Assembly: GCF_020176715.1 (NCBI RefSeq)
Contig: NZ_JAIVMF010000006.1
Span: forward strand, 124,001-188,000
Source of the DNA: Stappia stellulata
GTDB lineage: Bacteria > Pseudomonadota > Alphaproteobacteria > Rhizobiales > Stappiaceae
Direction: 5' to 3'
Length of the DNA: 64,000 nt
The stretch's first letter is position 1. The number at the start of each line of letters is the position of its first letter. The translations under genes were made by a program, and so were the position numbers. Shown one piece after another: positions 47,125-56,058 of the stretch. The notes below the pieces were generated by a model that saw only the letters and a list, made by a program, of their open reading frames with translations, ran no database searches and had not been told where the DNA came from.

Positions 47125-47976
47125 TCAGGGGGTCGGCGGTCGTTCCAGCGCGTTCTTGTGCGCCCGGTAAAGGCTCATGATCTCCGCCGCGGTCTCTTCG
47201 ATGGAGCGGCGCGTGACATCGATCACCGGCCAGCCGCGTTCGGCGCAAAGCTTTCGCGTCGCCGCGATTTCGGCGGCAATGGCACGGCGGTCGACATAGC
47301 TCTCGTTGGCGAAATTCGCCGCGTTCAGCGACAGGATCCGGTTTTGCCGCACCTGCTGGATCCGTTCCACCGATGCGATCACCGCGACCACCATCGCCCG
47401 GCGCACCTCGAAAAGCTGATAGGGCAGCCGGATTTCGGGAACAATGGGAATGTTCGCCGCCTTGATCCCGCGATTGGCGAGATAGATGCAGGTCGGCGTC
47501 TTGGATGTCCGGCTGACCCCCAGAAGCACCACGTCGGCCTCGTCCAGATTGTCGGGAATCTGGCCATCGTCATGCATCATGGTGAAATTCAACGCGTCGA
47601 TGCGATGAAAATACTCGGCATCCAGCGCGTGCTGGCCGCCGACCCGGCCGGTCAGCTGCACATTGAGATAGGACTGAAACACCGAGAACACCGGCGACAG
47701 GATGTTGACGCAGGGAATGCCGAGCGCGCGGCTTGCCCGTTCGAGCCGCTCGGCCAGTTCCGCATCGACCAGCGTGTAGAGGACGATCCCCGGCGTGTTC
47801 TCGATCTCGGCGATCGCCTTGTCGAGCTGGCGCAGCGTCCGCATCAGCGGATAGACGTGTTCAATCGCCTGCACATCTTCATATTGCGCCGTCGCGGCAC
47901 GTGCCACGGTCATCAGCGTCTCGCCGGTGGAATCCGAAACCATGTGCAAATGAAAGAAGTTACGGGATTTTCCCAA
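47125..47976 (-). CDS. ppsR: Pyruvate,phosphate dikinase/PEP synthase regulatory protein (kinase-pyrophosphorylase)
   Basis: Bifunctional serine/threonine kinase and Pi-dependent pyrophosphorylase (DUF299) that inactivates and reactivates PPDK or PEP synthetase. 283 residues. It begins NFFHLHMVSDSTGETLMTVA, the family start. The ADP/phosphate loop is GVSRTSKTPTCIYLANRG near residues 153-170. C-terminal NLNAANFANESYVD-like segment (here SLNAANFANESYVD) is conserved. The start codon abuts the putative origin. Confidence 0.92.
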   Translation of the reverse strand: MGKSRNFFHLHMVSDSTGETLMTVARAATAQYEDVQAIEHVYPLMRTLRQLDKAIAEIENTPGIVLYTLVDAELAERLERASRALGIPCVNILSPVFSVFQSYLNVQLTGRVGGQHALDAEYFHRIDALNFTMMHDDGQIPDNLDEADVVLLGVSRTSKTPTCIYLANRGIKAANIPIVPEIRLPYQLFEVRRAMVVAVIASVERIQQVRQNRILSLNAANFANESYVDRRAIAAEIAATRKLCAERGWPVIDVTRRSIEETAAEIMSLYRAHKNALERPPTP

Positions 47977-48408
47977 GCTGTTATCCCCGTGTCACGGTTT
48001 TGATGTTCATAAAGGCCCCCGGTCTGGGCATAAGTTGGCAGCGGGCCGTCCACCATGCCCGAAGCGCAAAAACAATCAACAATTCACACCGCCGCGGGAC
48101 CCGGATCCGAAAGCGTTCCCTGGAGTGGGGACAACCGGTTTGTTCCTTCGCCATCCCCAGAAAGGGCGCGTGCGACTCAAAGGTTAACAAGAAGTTAACC
48201 ATAGCGCACCGGCTTGAAAAAATTATCGGAATCCGGGTTGTCACCGGTTGGCACGAGACTCTTTTCAGAGGAAACTCCTCGACAGCTTCGCCATGAATGA
48301 GTCATGTGGAGAGGTGTCGACAACCGGCAATCCCGGATGTCCACCGACAAACAAAAACAACAGAATCCAGATTCAGGATTCTTTTCTTTTTTTTAGAAGG
48401 GGGTGTTC
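47977..48408. other. Putative chromosomal replication origin (oriC)
   Basis: 432 bases without a gene between divergent ppsR and hemE, the location of Cori in Caulobacter and of predicted origins in Rhizobiales. It contains a perfect CtrA box (48184-48198) and 7-of-9 DnaA-box matches to TTATCCACA at 47981-47989 (plus), 48126-48134 (minus) and 48305-48313 (minus). A pyrimidine/T-rich stretch at 48377-48394 could be part of an unwinding element. No perfect DnaA box is present, so the call rests on position plus several weak sites. Confidence 0.7.
48182..48200. promoter_or_regulatory. CtrA-binding box in putative oriC
   Basis: TTAA-N7-TTAA at 48184-48198, inside a perfect 7-bp inverted repeat GGTTAAC-AAGAA-GTTAACC. 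This is the full consensus for the cell-cycle regulator CtrA, which blocks initiation by binding such boxes in Caulobacter Cori. Confidence 0.75.
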
Positions 48409-49455
48409 GTGTCTCAGACAAGCTCGCGACGGGTCATGCGTGTGCTCGAAGGAGATCGGCTCTGGCCGCCTCCCGTCTGGATGATGCGTCAGGCCGGCAG
48501 ATACCTTCCCGAATACCGCGAAGTTCGTTCAAAGAAGGTTAATTTTTTGGAATTCTGCTATGACACGGATCTGGCGACGGAGGTCACCCTCCAGCCCATC
48601 CGCCGTTATGGCTTTGATGCGGCAATCCTGTTTTCCGATATTTTCGTTGTCCCCGACGCGCTCGGATATCCCGTTCGCTTCGAGGAAGGCCGTGGACCGG
48701 TGCTCGATCCGCTCAGGTCCGGCCTGGTGGACCAGCTCGACCAGGGACGGGCGGAACAGCATCTTGATCCCGTGATCGCGACCGTGCGCCGCCTGCGGGC
48801 CGAACTTCCGGAAGAGACGACGCTTCTCGGCTTCTGCGGAGCCCCCTGGACGGTCGCTTGCTACTCCGTGGCCGGTCACACCACCCAGGACCAGATCGCC
48901 GCCCGTGTCGGCGCCTATCGCGATCCTGAGCTGATGCAATCCTTCATCGACCAGCTGGTCCCCGCATCCATCCGGTACCTGATCCGCCAGTTCGAGGCGG
49001 GTGCCGATGCGGTGCAGGTATTCGATACCTGGGCGGGCGTCCTCGACGATGCCGGTTTCGCGCGCTGGTCGATCGCCCCGACGAAGGCGATTGTCGCCGG
49101 CGTGAAAGCCGTGGTTCCGCATGCCAAGATCATCGGATTTCCCAAGGCATCGGCCGCGCGGCTGAAGACCTATATCGCCGAGACGGGCGTCGATGCCGTC
49201 GGTCTCGACTGGACGGTGCCGGGCGCGCTGGCGCAGGACGTGCAGCGCATGGTGCCGGTGCAGGGCAATCTCGATCCGATGCGTCTTGTGGCGGGAGGCG
49301 CCGCACTCGACGAGGGTGTCGACCAGGTGCTCAAGACGCTTGGCGACGGACCGCTTGTGTTCAATCTCGGCCATGGCGTCACGCCGGACGCGGATCCGGA
49401 CAATGTGCGCCGCATGATCGAACGCGTCCGCGCGACGCCGGATCCCAGGGGCTGA
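48409..49455 (+). CDS. hemE: Uroporphyrinogen decarboxylase
   Basis: Converts uroporphyrinogen III to coproporphyrinogen III in haem synthesis. Two GTG starts compete, at 48403 and 48409. AGAAGG at 48395-48400 is only 2 bases from the first but 8 from the second, so I choose 48409 (348 residues). The signature RPPVWMMRQAGRYLPEYR-like block (here PPPVWMMRQAGRYLPEYR) holds the substrate-binding arginines, and GFCGAPWTVACY is the second signature. The C-terminus FNLGHGVTPDADPDNV is conserved. Its leader is the putative oriC, as in Caulobacter. Confidence 0.95.
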   Translation: MSQTSSRRVMRVLEGDRLWPPPVWMMRQAGRYLPEYREVRSKKVNFLEFCYDTDLATEVTLQPIRRYGFDAAILFSDIFVVPDALGYPVRFEEGRGPVLDPLRSGLVDQLDQGRAEQHLDPVIATVRRLRAELPEETTLLGFCGAPWTVACYSVAGHTTQDQIAARVGAYRDPELMQSFIDQLVPASIRYLIRQFEAGADAVQVFDTWAGVLDDAGFARWSIAPTKAIVAGVKAVVPHAKIIGFPKASAARLKTYIAETGVDAVGLDWTVPGALAQDVQRMVPVQGNLDPMRLVAGGAALDEGVDQVLKTLGDGPLVFNLGHGVTPDADPDNVRRMIERVRATPDPRG

Positions 49456-49462
49456 TCCGCGA

Positions 49463-49888
49463 ATGCTCTATCTCTGGCTCAAGGCCCTTCACATCATGTC
49501 GGTGATCGCCTGGATGGCGGCGCTGTTCTATTTGCCGCGGCTGTTCGTCTATCACGCGGAAACCGAGACGGGCACGCAGCAAAGCGAAACCTTCAAGATC
49601 ATGGAACGGCGCCTGCTCAAGGCGATCATGACGCCCGCAATGATCGCAAGCTGGGTGTTCGGCCTTTGGGTCGCCTATGAGGGCGGGTTTTTTCGCGACG
49701 GCTGGTTTCACGCCAAGCTCGCGCTGGTCCTGATCATGAGCGGCTATCACGGTTATCTGGCCCGCTGCGTCAGGGCGTTTGCCGACGACCAAAACACCCG
49801 CAGCCATCGGCACTACCGGATTGTCAACGAAGTTCCGACCGTGCTGATGGTTGTGATCGTCATTCTGGTGGTGATCAAGCCGTTCTGA
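49463..49888 (+). CDS. hemJ: Protoporphyrinogen IX oxidase HemJ
   Basis: Membrane oxidase converting protoporphyrinogen IX to protoporphyrin IX in bacteria lacking HemG/HemY. 141 residues with four hydrophobic helices. The conserved N-terminal LKALHIMSVIAWMAALFYLPRLF is split here as LKALHIMSVIAWMAALFY then LPRLFVYH, with the family histidine. RLLKAIMTPAMIASWVFG and HAKLALVLIMSGYH follow, the latter with conserved Lys and His. It begins 7 bases after hemE, so the two haem genes are one operon. Confidence 0.93.
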   Translation: MLYLWLKALHIMSVIAWMAALFYLPRLFVYHAETETGTQQSETFKIMERRLLKAIMTPAMIASWVFGLWVAYEGGFFRDGWFHAKLALVLIMSGYHGYLARCVRAFADDQNTRSHRHYRIVNEVPTVLMVVIVILVVIKPF

Positions 49889-50194
49889 GCGCGTGATCTG
49901 CGATCTGCCGCAGGGTCTGCCTCATGCAAGACTGATGTTGCGGAGATTTAATCCGAAAGAAGTACGGAATCCCGCTTGCTCTCGTTCAATTAAAAATGTA
50001 GTTTCCGGAAACCTCAAATCCATTGGGCATGGTCTCAGGGTTCTTTTGCGGACACGCTGCGAGATCAGGCCGGTTCGAGAAGCCGGCTTTCGACCCACGG
50101 AATTCCCAACCTTTCAGTCGTACGATCCACTTGCCCATCGCTGCATGCGGATCGATTGTACCCAGTCACTCCAGAAGAAGACTCTCCCTAGCCC
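49889..50194 (+). promoter_or_regulatory. Long rho leader region
   Basis: 306 bases between hemJ and rho without a gene. It is less GC-rich than its surroundings in the first half. A short hairpin GCCGG-N9-CCGGC near 50071-50089 is followed by TTT. Long leaders before rho often carry autoregulation by Rho-dependent attenuation; that is inference here. Confidence 0.4.
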
Positions 50195-51460
50195 ATGCGG
50201 GAAATGAAACTCTCAGATCTCAAGATCAAGACACCGACCGAACTTCTTGCTTTTGCCGAGGAACATGCGGTCGAAAATGCGAGCACCATGCGCAAGCAGG
50301 AGCTGATGTTCGCGATATTGAAGCAATTGGCTGACCAGGATGTCGATATTATCGGCGAGGGCGTTGTCGAAGTGCTTCAGGACGGTTTCGGGTTCCTGCG
50401 ATCCCCCGACGCCAATTATCTCCCCGGGCCGGACGATATCTATATTTCCCCCTCCCAGATCCGGCGCTTTTCTCTGCGCACGGGTGACACGGTCGAAGGG
50501 GAGATCCGCAGTCCCAAGGATGGAGAGCGCTATTTCGCGCTGCTCAAGGTCAACAAGATCAATTTCGAGGATCCCGACAAGGCCCGTCACAAGGTCCACT
50601 TCGACAACCTGACGCCGCTTTATCCCGACGAGCGGCTGAAGATGGAAGTCGAACTGCCGAACGGCAAGGACTTCACGGCACGGGTCATCGACCTGGTCGC
50701 GCCGCTTGGCAAGGGCCAGCGCGGGCTGATCACCGCGCCGCCGCGGACCGGCAAGACGGTTGTCTTGCAGAACATCGCCAAGGCGATCACCACCAATCAT
50801 CCCGAATGCTATCTGATCGTGCTGCTGATCGACGAGCGGCCGGAAGAAGTCACCGACATGCAGCGCACGGTCAATGGCGAGGTCGTGTCGTCGACCTTCG
50901 ACGAACCGGCGGTGCGCCACGTCCAGGTTGCCGAAATGGTGATCGAAAAGGCCAAGCGCCTCGTCGAGCACGGACGCGACGTCGTCATTCTCCTCGATTC
51001 GATCACGCGTCTCGGTCGCGCCTACAACACCGTCGTCCCGTCCTCGGGCAAGGTGCTGACCGGCGGTGTCGACGCCAATGCGCTGCAGCGTCCGAAGCGC
51101 TTCTTCGGTGCCGCGCGGAACATCGAGGAGGGCGGGTCGCTGACAATCATCGCCACCGCCCTGATCGATACCGGCAGCCGCATGGACGAAGTGATCTTCG
51201 AGGAGTTCAAGGGCACGGGCAATTCCGAGATCATTCTCGACCGCAAGATCTCCGACAAGCGCGTGTTCCCGGCGATCGACATCCAGCGCTCCGGCACCCG
51301 CAAGGAAGAGCTGCTGGTCGATCCGGTCCAGCTCAAGAAGATGTTCGTCCTGCGCCGTATCCTCAATCCGATGGGCACGGTCGACGCCATCGAGTTCCTG
51401 CTCGACAAGCTGCGCCAGACCAAGTCGAACGACGATTTCTTCGACAGCATGAACACCTGA
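50195..51460 (+). CDS. rho: Transcription termination factor Rho
   Basis: Hexameric RNA-dependent ATPase/translocase. 421 residues from the ATG at 50195 ([20 protein letters not shown]), matching the MAEMKL start of rhizobial Rho; an ATG at 50204 is possible. The RNA-binding N-terminal domain includes [20 protein letters not shown] (RNP-like). The ATPase has Walker [13 protein letters not shown], Walker [13 protein letters not shown], the Q-loop [20 protein letters not shown] and the R-loop [10 protein letters not shown]. Complete and canonical, followed by a strong terminator. Confidence 0.97.
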   Translation: MREMKLSDLKIKTPTELLAFAEEHAVENASTMRKQELMFAILKQLADQDVDIIGEGVVEVLQDGFGFLRSPDANYLPGPDDIYISPSQIRRFSLRTGDTVEGEIRSPKDGERYFALLKVNKINFEDPDKARHKVHFDNLTPLYPDERLKMEVELPNGKDFTARVIDLVAPLGKGQRGLITAPPRTGKTVVLQNIAKAITTNHPECYLIVLLIDERPEEVTDMQRTVNGEVVSSTFDEPAVRHVQVAEMVIEKAKRLVEHGRDVVILLDSITRLGRAYNTVVPSSGKVLTGGVDANALQRPKRFFGAARNIEEGGSLTIIATALIDTGSRMDEVIFEEFKGTGNSEIILDRKISDKRVFPAIDIQRSGTRKEELLVDPVQLKKMFVLRRILNPMGTVDAIEFLLDKLRQTKSNDDFFDSMNT

Positions 51461-51495
51461 ACCGTTTGCGATCCCCGCGCGGGTCGCGCGGCGTC

Positions 51496-51511
51496 GGATT
51501 CACGTGGAACA
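51496..51511. other. Weak parS-like site
   Basis: CACGTG core at 51501-51506; 13 of 16 positions match the parS consensus TGTTTCACGTGAAACA. Alone it would not be called, but it lies 48 bases from a 15-of-16 site. Confidence 0.3.
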
Positions 51512-51537
51512 CCCGCAAGCGCGCTTGCGGGTGTTTT
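51508..51537 (+). terminator. Rho-independent terminator after rho
   Basis: AACACCCGCAAGC (51508-51520) pairs perfectly with GCTTGCGGGTGTT (51523-51535) around a 2-base GC centre, followed by two more T. Very stable; 47 bases after the rho stop codon. It sits between two parS-like sequences. Confidence 0.8.
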
Positions 51538-51543
51538 GCATTG

Positions 51544-51559
51544 TGTTTCACGTGAATCA
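51544..51559. other. parS centromere site (15/16 match)
   Basis: TGTTTCACGTGAATCA differs from the parS consensus only at position 14. Expected binding site for the ParB encoded at 59606-60508. Confidence 0.75.
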
Positions 51560-51596
51560 GGCCGATTCGGTTGCGCAACAATGCAAGAGAGCGGAT

Positions 51597-52193
51597 ATGC
51601 CCGAATACACGCTGGAAACCGACCGCCTGGTGTTGCGTCCCTGGCGCGCGGAAGATGCCGCGCCCTTCGCCGCTCTCAACGCCGATCCCCAGGTGATGCG
51701 CTACTTTCCCGCGACCCTCAGCCGATCCGAGAGCGATGCCATCATTACCCGCGCGAGGGCCAAGGCGGAGAGCGACGGGATCTGTTTTCAGCCGGTAGAG
51801 GAGAAGGCCAGCGGGCGGTTTCTGGGATTTGTCGGGCTTAACCGAGCGGCGCCCGACGTACCCGTCCCGGATACGCTCGAGATCGGCTGGCGGCTTGCCC
51901 GCCATGCCTGGGGGCATGGGTTTGCGACGGAAGCCGCCATGGCCTGGCTTCGATTCGGTTTCGAAACCTTGCGCTTGCCGGAAATCATCTCATTCACGAC
52001 CCTCGGCAACACACCGTCGCGGCGGGTGATGGAGCGGCTCGGCATGAGTGAAGATCCCGCCGGCGCCTTTGAGCACCCCGCGATTCCAGCCGGTCATCCG
52101 TTGCGACCGCATGTGCTCTACCGCCTGTCGGCCGGGCGGTTTAGCGACCGCGCAGGTCGCGGAGATGATCGGCCACATGGGCCGGGTCGGTAA
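51597..52193 (+). CDS. GNAT family N-acetyltransferase (RimJ/RimL-like)
   Basis: Acetyl-CoA-dependent transferase, 198 residues from the ATG at 51597 ([20 protein letters not shown]), preceded by AGAGAG. The opening [11 protein letters not shown] is typical of the RimJ/RimL branch. [20 protein letters not shown] holds the acetyl-CoA pyrophosphate loop, and [16 protein letters not shown] is the C-terminal helix. The substrate, a protein N-terminus or small amine, is not predictable. Its 3' end overlaps that of the convergent DUF255 gene by about 53 bases, which may produce complementary transcripts. Confidence 0.85.
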   Translation: MPEYTLETDRLVLRPWRAEDAAPFAALNADPQVMRYFPATLSRSESDAIITRARAKAESDGICFQPVEEKASGRFLGFVGLNRAAPDVPVPDTLEIGWRLARHAWGHGFATEAAMAWLRFGFETLRLPEIISFTTLGNTPSRRVMERLGMSEDPAGAFEHPAIPAGHPLRPHVLYRLSAGRFSDRAGRGDDRPHGPGR

Positions 52194-54189
52194 GCGGCGG
52201 TCCGCAGCGGCCGGCCGTGCACAGGTAAAGCGTCGGTTTGCCGTCGACGAGGGTCTTGTTGGCGGCCGGGTGATGGTCCGGCAGGGATGCGTCTCCGGTC
52301 GCGACGGTGCGACGGATAATCGCCGGGTCGGCAAGCGCTAGAAGCGCACGATCGAAGGCCGGGTCCCGGGCGCCGGTTTGCGTCACGCAGACCGCAAGCA
52401 CGCCATGTTCCAGCGTGTCCATCGCGTTCAACAATCCGGCCGTTCCGAACACGTTCTTCAGAATAGCTTGCGAGAACGCTGAAAAGATCTGCTCCGCCCG
52501 ATCCCTGTAAATGTCGTCGCCGGTGAGATGCCAGAGCCTGACGAGCGCTTCTGCCGCCATGGCGTTTCCATTTGGCGTCGCTTCATCATAGGCGGAGTAG
52601 GGGCGCACGATCAGACCCTCGGCCGCATCCGAGGTCAGGTAGTAGCCGCCGCGTTCATGGCTGTAGTGGCTATGCAGAAGGTCAGCCAGCTGTTTCGCGT
52701 CAGCGAGGTACCCGTCCGCCGTCTGCGGCTCGGGGGCGGCTTCTGCAAGGGTCACGGCGGCGACCATCAGTGCGGCGTGGTCGGTGGAAAATCCCGGGGC
52801 GACCATCGTTCCCGCCCGATAGGCATGGGCAAGGCCGGTTTCGGTCATCATGGTATCGAGGATGAACCGATAGGTCCGGGCAGCGGCTTCAGACAGGGAT
52901 TCACGTGAAACATGATCCGCGGCGCGGACCAGCCCCGCGATCAGCAGGCCGTTCCAGTCCGCCAGGATCTTGTCGTCACGCCCGGGCTGGGCTCGTGTGT
53001 TGCGAACCTCAAGAAGCCGTTCGCGCCATCCCTGGAGGGTTTCCTCATCCGTCGGGTCGTCGGTATCATCGGTCCGCGTCAGCCGGTTGGGAATGCTCTT
53101 TCCTTCGAAATTGCCGGCCGGGGAAATGTCATAGACCCGGTTGAAGGCAACGGCGTCGGCCCCGCCGAGGACGTCGACCACCTGGTCCGGCGTCCAGACG
53201 TAGGTCCTGCCTTCCTCGCCATCGGTGTCGGCATCGAGGCTTGCGGCATAAGCGCCGTCGACCCGCATCTCCCGTTCCAACCATGCGGCGGTCTCCTCGA
53301 TTCGCCTGCGGAACAATGCATCATTGCCGGGGGTGAGTTCGGCGCTTCCGACCAGGGCCAGATGCGTCAGATACTGGGCATTGTCGTAGAGCATCTTCTC
53401 GAAATGCGGAACGAGCCAGCGCTCATCGACCGAATAGCGCGACAGCCCGCCGCCGATGTGATCGTAAATTCCGCCGTTGCTCATCCGCTCCAGCGACAGG
53501 ATGCAGCCGTTGCGCGCGGCCCTGTCGCCGGAGCGAAGGGCCGCGCGCCAGACCAGCTCCATGACGCTTGCCTGGGGAAATTTGGGAGCGCCTTTCGTTC
53601 CACCGGAAACCGGGTCGATCATGTCCGCGAGCTTCAGCCCCGCCGTCGTGGCAAGACCCCTGGGGAGCGAGACGTCTTCGCCGGACGGAACGGTGCGAAG
53701 ATGGGCCATCAGGCCATCGCGGTTTTGATCGATTCGGCTGCGATCCGACTGGTAGCTCTTGGAAACCGCCAGAAGGACATCGACGAAGCCGGGTCGACCC
53801 CAACGTGCCGTTTTCGGAAAATAGGTCCCGCCCCAGAAGGGCTCGGCTTCGCTGGTCAGGAACATGGTGAGCGGCCAGCCGCCCTGTTCGCCAAGCGCAT
53901 GCAGCGCGTTCATGTAGATCTGGTCGATATCCGGGCGTTCCTCGCGATCGACCTTGATGTTGACGAAGTGGGTGTTCATCACCTCCGCGACATCCCGATC
54001 CTCGAAACTCTCGTGCGCCATCACATGACACCAGTGGCAGGCGGCATATCCGACAGACAACAGGATCGGTTTGCCGCTGTCGCGGGCCTCGGCAAGCGCC
54101 TCCGGGCCCCAGGGGCGCCAAGCCACCGGATTGTCCTTGTGCTGCAGAAGATAGGGGCTCGTGGCAGTGGCAAGGCGGTTGTCGGTCAT
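52141..54189 (-). CDS. Thioredoxin-domain (DUF255/YyaL) protein
   Basis: 682 residues from the ATG at 54189 ([20 protein letters not shown]), with GGGAAG upstream. The N-terminal thioredoxin-like domain contains the motif [17 protein letters not shown] (C-H-W-C), diagnostic of the YyaL/spermatogenesis-associated protein 20 family. A glucosidase-like (alpha/alpha)6 toroid fills the rest ([33 protein letters not shown]). Biochemical function is unresolved; redox or carbohydrate roles have been proposed for relatives. The coding strand carries a parS-like site at 52897-52912. Confidence 0.9.
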   Translation of the reverse strand: MTDNRLATATSPYLLQHKDNPVAWRPWGPEALAEARDSGKPILLSVGYAACHWCHVMAHESFEDRDVAEVMNTHFVNIKVDREERPDIDQIYMNALHALGEQGGWPLTMFLTSEAEPFWGGTYFPKTARWGRPGFVDVLLAVSKSYQSDRSRIDQNRDGLMAHLRTVPSGEDVSLPRGLATTAGLKLADMIDPVSGGTKGAPKFPQASVMELVWRAALRSGDRAARNGCILSLERMSNGGIYDHIGGGLSRYSVDERWLVPHFEKMLYDNAQYLTHLALVGSAELTPGNDALFRRRIEETAAWLEREMRVDGAYAASLDADTDGEEGRTYVWTPDQVVDVLGGADAVAFNRVYDISPAGNFEGKSIPNRLTRTDDTDDPTDEETLQGWRERLLEVRNTRAQPGRDDKILADWNGLLIAGLVRAADHVSRESLSEAAARTYRFILDTMMTETGLAHAYRAGTMVAPGFSTDHAALMVAAVTLAEAAPEPQTADGYLADAKQLADLLHSHYSHERGGYYLTSDAAEGLIVRPYSAYDEATPNGNAMAAEALVRLWHLTGDDIYRDRAEQIFSAFSQAILKNVFGTAGLLNAMDTLEHGVLAVCVTQTGARDPAFDRALLALADPAIIRRTVATGDASLPDHHPAANKTLVDGKPTLYLCTAGRCGPPLTDPAHVADHLRDLRGR
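52897..52912. other. parS-like site inside the DUF255 gene (14/16 match)
   Basis: GGATTCACGTGAAACA, with a perfect right half and core. On the coding (minus) strand it encodes His-Val-Ser-Arg-Glu-Ser. Confidence 0.6.
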
Positions 54190-54329
54190 GGGGCTTCCCG
54201 GTAAGAGGGGCGCAAGCGGCGCGGGCGCGGATCTGTCCGTCCCGCCACCGGCTTCACCAGAAGGTAAGGCGCTGGCACACGCCTGCAAGACAAATGCCCT
54301 TGTGACGGGCACCGGAGAGCGAAACGGGC

Positions 54330-55670
54330 ATGACGCAGGATACCATCTATGCCCTGTCGAGTGGGGGTCTGCCCACAGGCGTGGCGATCTTGAGGATTTC
54401 AGGACCGGCGGCTCGAGTCGCTCTCGAAACGATGTCGGGCCGGCTCCCCGAGCCGCGTATGGCTTCGCTGTCCCGCCTGCGCGATCCGCAAACGGGAGAC
54501 CTTCTCGATGCGGCCCTGTGCCTGTGGTTTCCGGGGCCGGCAAGCTTTACCGGCGAGGACGTGGTCGAGATCCAGTGTCACGGCGGCCGGGCGGTGGTGG
54601 CAGCCCTCCTGACGGCGCTCGGGCGGATACCGGGTTATCGGCCGGCGGAGGCCGGAGAATTCACGCGGCGGGCCTTCGACAACGACCGGCTCGATCTGCT
54701 GGAAGCCGAGGGGCTTGCCGATCTGATCCATGCGGAGACGGAGGCGCAGCGCCGTCAGGCCGTTTCCCAGATGGGCGGGGCGCTGGGGGCGGTCTATGAC
54801 GGCTGGCGGAGCCGATTGATTCGGATGCGTGCCATGATCGAGGCCGACTTCGATTTCGCCGACGAAGACGATGTGCCGGGCAGCGTCGCGGACGGGATCT
54901 GGGCGGAGGCGGAACGGTTGCGCGACGAGATCGATGCCCATCTCGCGCGTTCGCGCGGTGCCGAGCGGTTGCGCTCGGGCGTCCAGGTGGCGTTGCTTGG
55001 CCGGCCCAACGCCGGCAAGTCGAGCCTGCTGAACGCCATCGCGCAGCGCGATGTCGCCATCGTTACCGAGGAGGCTGGCACCACGCGCGACGTGATCGAG
55101 GTGCATCTCGATCTCGACGGCTATCCGCTCACCCTGATCGACACCGCCGGCATCCGCGAGGCGGAAGGCCAGGTGGAGCGGGAGGGGATCCGGCGGGCTC
55201 TGGCGCGCGCCGCCGATGCCGATCTGGTGCTGTGGCTGACCGATCCCGATGCGCAGGCCGGGCACGCCCGCGCCGCTCCTGAGGTCTCCGCCCCGGTCTG
55301 GACGGTTGCCACAAAGCAGGATCTTCCAGGGGCAGCGCCTTCCGGCCGCGGCGGCGAGGGGGATGAACCGAGGTTCCGCCTGTCGGCGCTGACCGGAGAG
55401 GGTCTCGCCGATCTGATCTCGGCCCTGGGCGCCTTTGCCCGTGACGCCGTCGGCAGCACCTCCGATCCGGTGGCGACCCGCGACCGTCACCGTCGCTGGA
55501 TTGCGGTCGCACGCGAGTCGCTGACGGCGGCGATTTCGGGCGGACGGCCGCTGGAATTGCGCGCCGAAGACCTGCGCACGGCTGCGGATGCCCTTGGGCG
55601 GATTGCCGGCCGGGTCGGGGTCGAGGATCTGCTGGACGTGATTTTCTCTGAATTTTGTATCGGCAAGTAA
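54330..55670 (+). CDS. mnmE: tRNA modification GTPase MnmE (TrmE)
   Basis: With MnmG installs the carboxymethylaminomethyl group on wobble uridine 34. 446 residues. N-terminal formyl-THF-binding domain ([20 protein letters not shown]), a helical domain, then the inserted GTPase with G1 [11 protein letters not shown]2 GTTRD, G3 DTAGIRE and a G4 KQD. The C-terminal CIGK carries the invariant cysteine. It heads the mnmE-mnmG-rsmG-parA-parB series; a 388-bp gap precedes mnmG. Confidence 0.97.
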   Translation: MTQDTIYALSSGGLPTGVAILRISGPAARVALETMSGRLPEPRMASLSRLRDPQTGDLLDAALCLWFPGPASFTGEDVVEIQCHGGRAVVAALLTALGRIPGYRPAEAGEFTRRAFDNDRLDLLEAEGLADLIHAETEAQRRQAVSQMGGALGAVYDGWRSRLIRMRAMIEADFDFADEDDVPGSVADGIWAEAERLRDEIDAHLARSRGAERLRSGVQVALLGRPNAGKSSLLNAIAQRDVAIVTEEAGTTRDVIEVHLDLDGYPLTLIDTAGIREAEGQVEREGIRRALARAADADLVLWLTDPDAQAGHARAAPEVSAPVWTVATKQDLPGAAPSGRGGEGDEPRFRLSALTGEGLADLISALGAFARDAVGSTSDPVATRDRHRRWIAVARESLTAAISGGRPLELRAEDLRTAADALGRIAGRVGVEDLLDVIFSEFCIGK

Positions 55671-55675
55671 ACGAG

Positions 55676-55691
55676 CGTTTCACGTGAAACA
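55676..55691. other. parS centromere site (15/16 match)
   Basis: CGTTTCACGTGAAACA, differing from consensus only at position 1. It begins 5 bases after the mnmE stop codon, in non-coding DNA. Confidence 0.85.
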
Positions 55692-56058
55692 GCAGGAATC
55701 GGGGTTCGATTCAAAACCGTAATGAAGACTCTCCCGTAATGACCGCTGTTTCTCCGGCAAACTCGCGCGGATGGGCGGCTTAGGCCGGGTCGGCGCCCGA
55801 TATTTGCGCTGTCGTTTCTGCCTGACTTGGCGGAAGTTGTTTTGACCGTGTCGTGGCGATTGGATATTCAAAGACCATAATTACCGCTTGGCGGTTTCCC
55901 GGAAACGCACCTCTATCGGGCGGCCGGTCATTCGGCGACGGTCTGTCCTTCAGGCCGGCGTGGTTCTCACGGGCGGGGAATCGTTTCAGGCTCGACAGCA
56001 GGACGAGGGGACTGGCGCAGCGGCGGCACTTCCATCCTGAGCAATCGGAGACGTGACT
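55692..56058 (+). promoter_or_regulatory. mnmE-mnmG intergenic region with candidate mnmG promoter
   Basis: 367 bases after the parS site, no gene. A sigma70-like promoter is visible: -35 TTGACC (55842-55847), 17-base spacer, -10 TATTCA (55865-55870). That would give an mnmG leader of about 180 bases. No clear terminator for mnmE was found. Confidence 0.5.
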
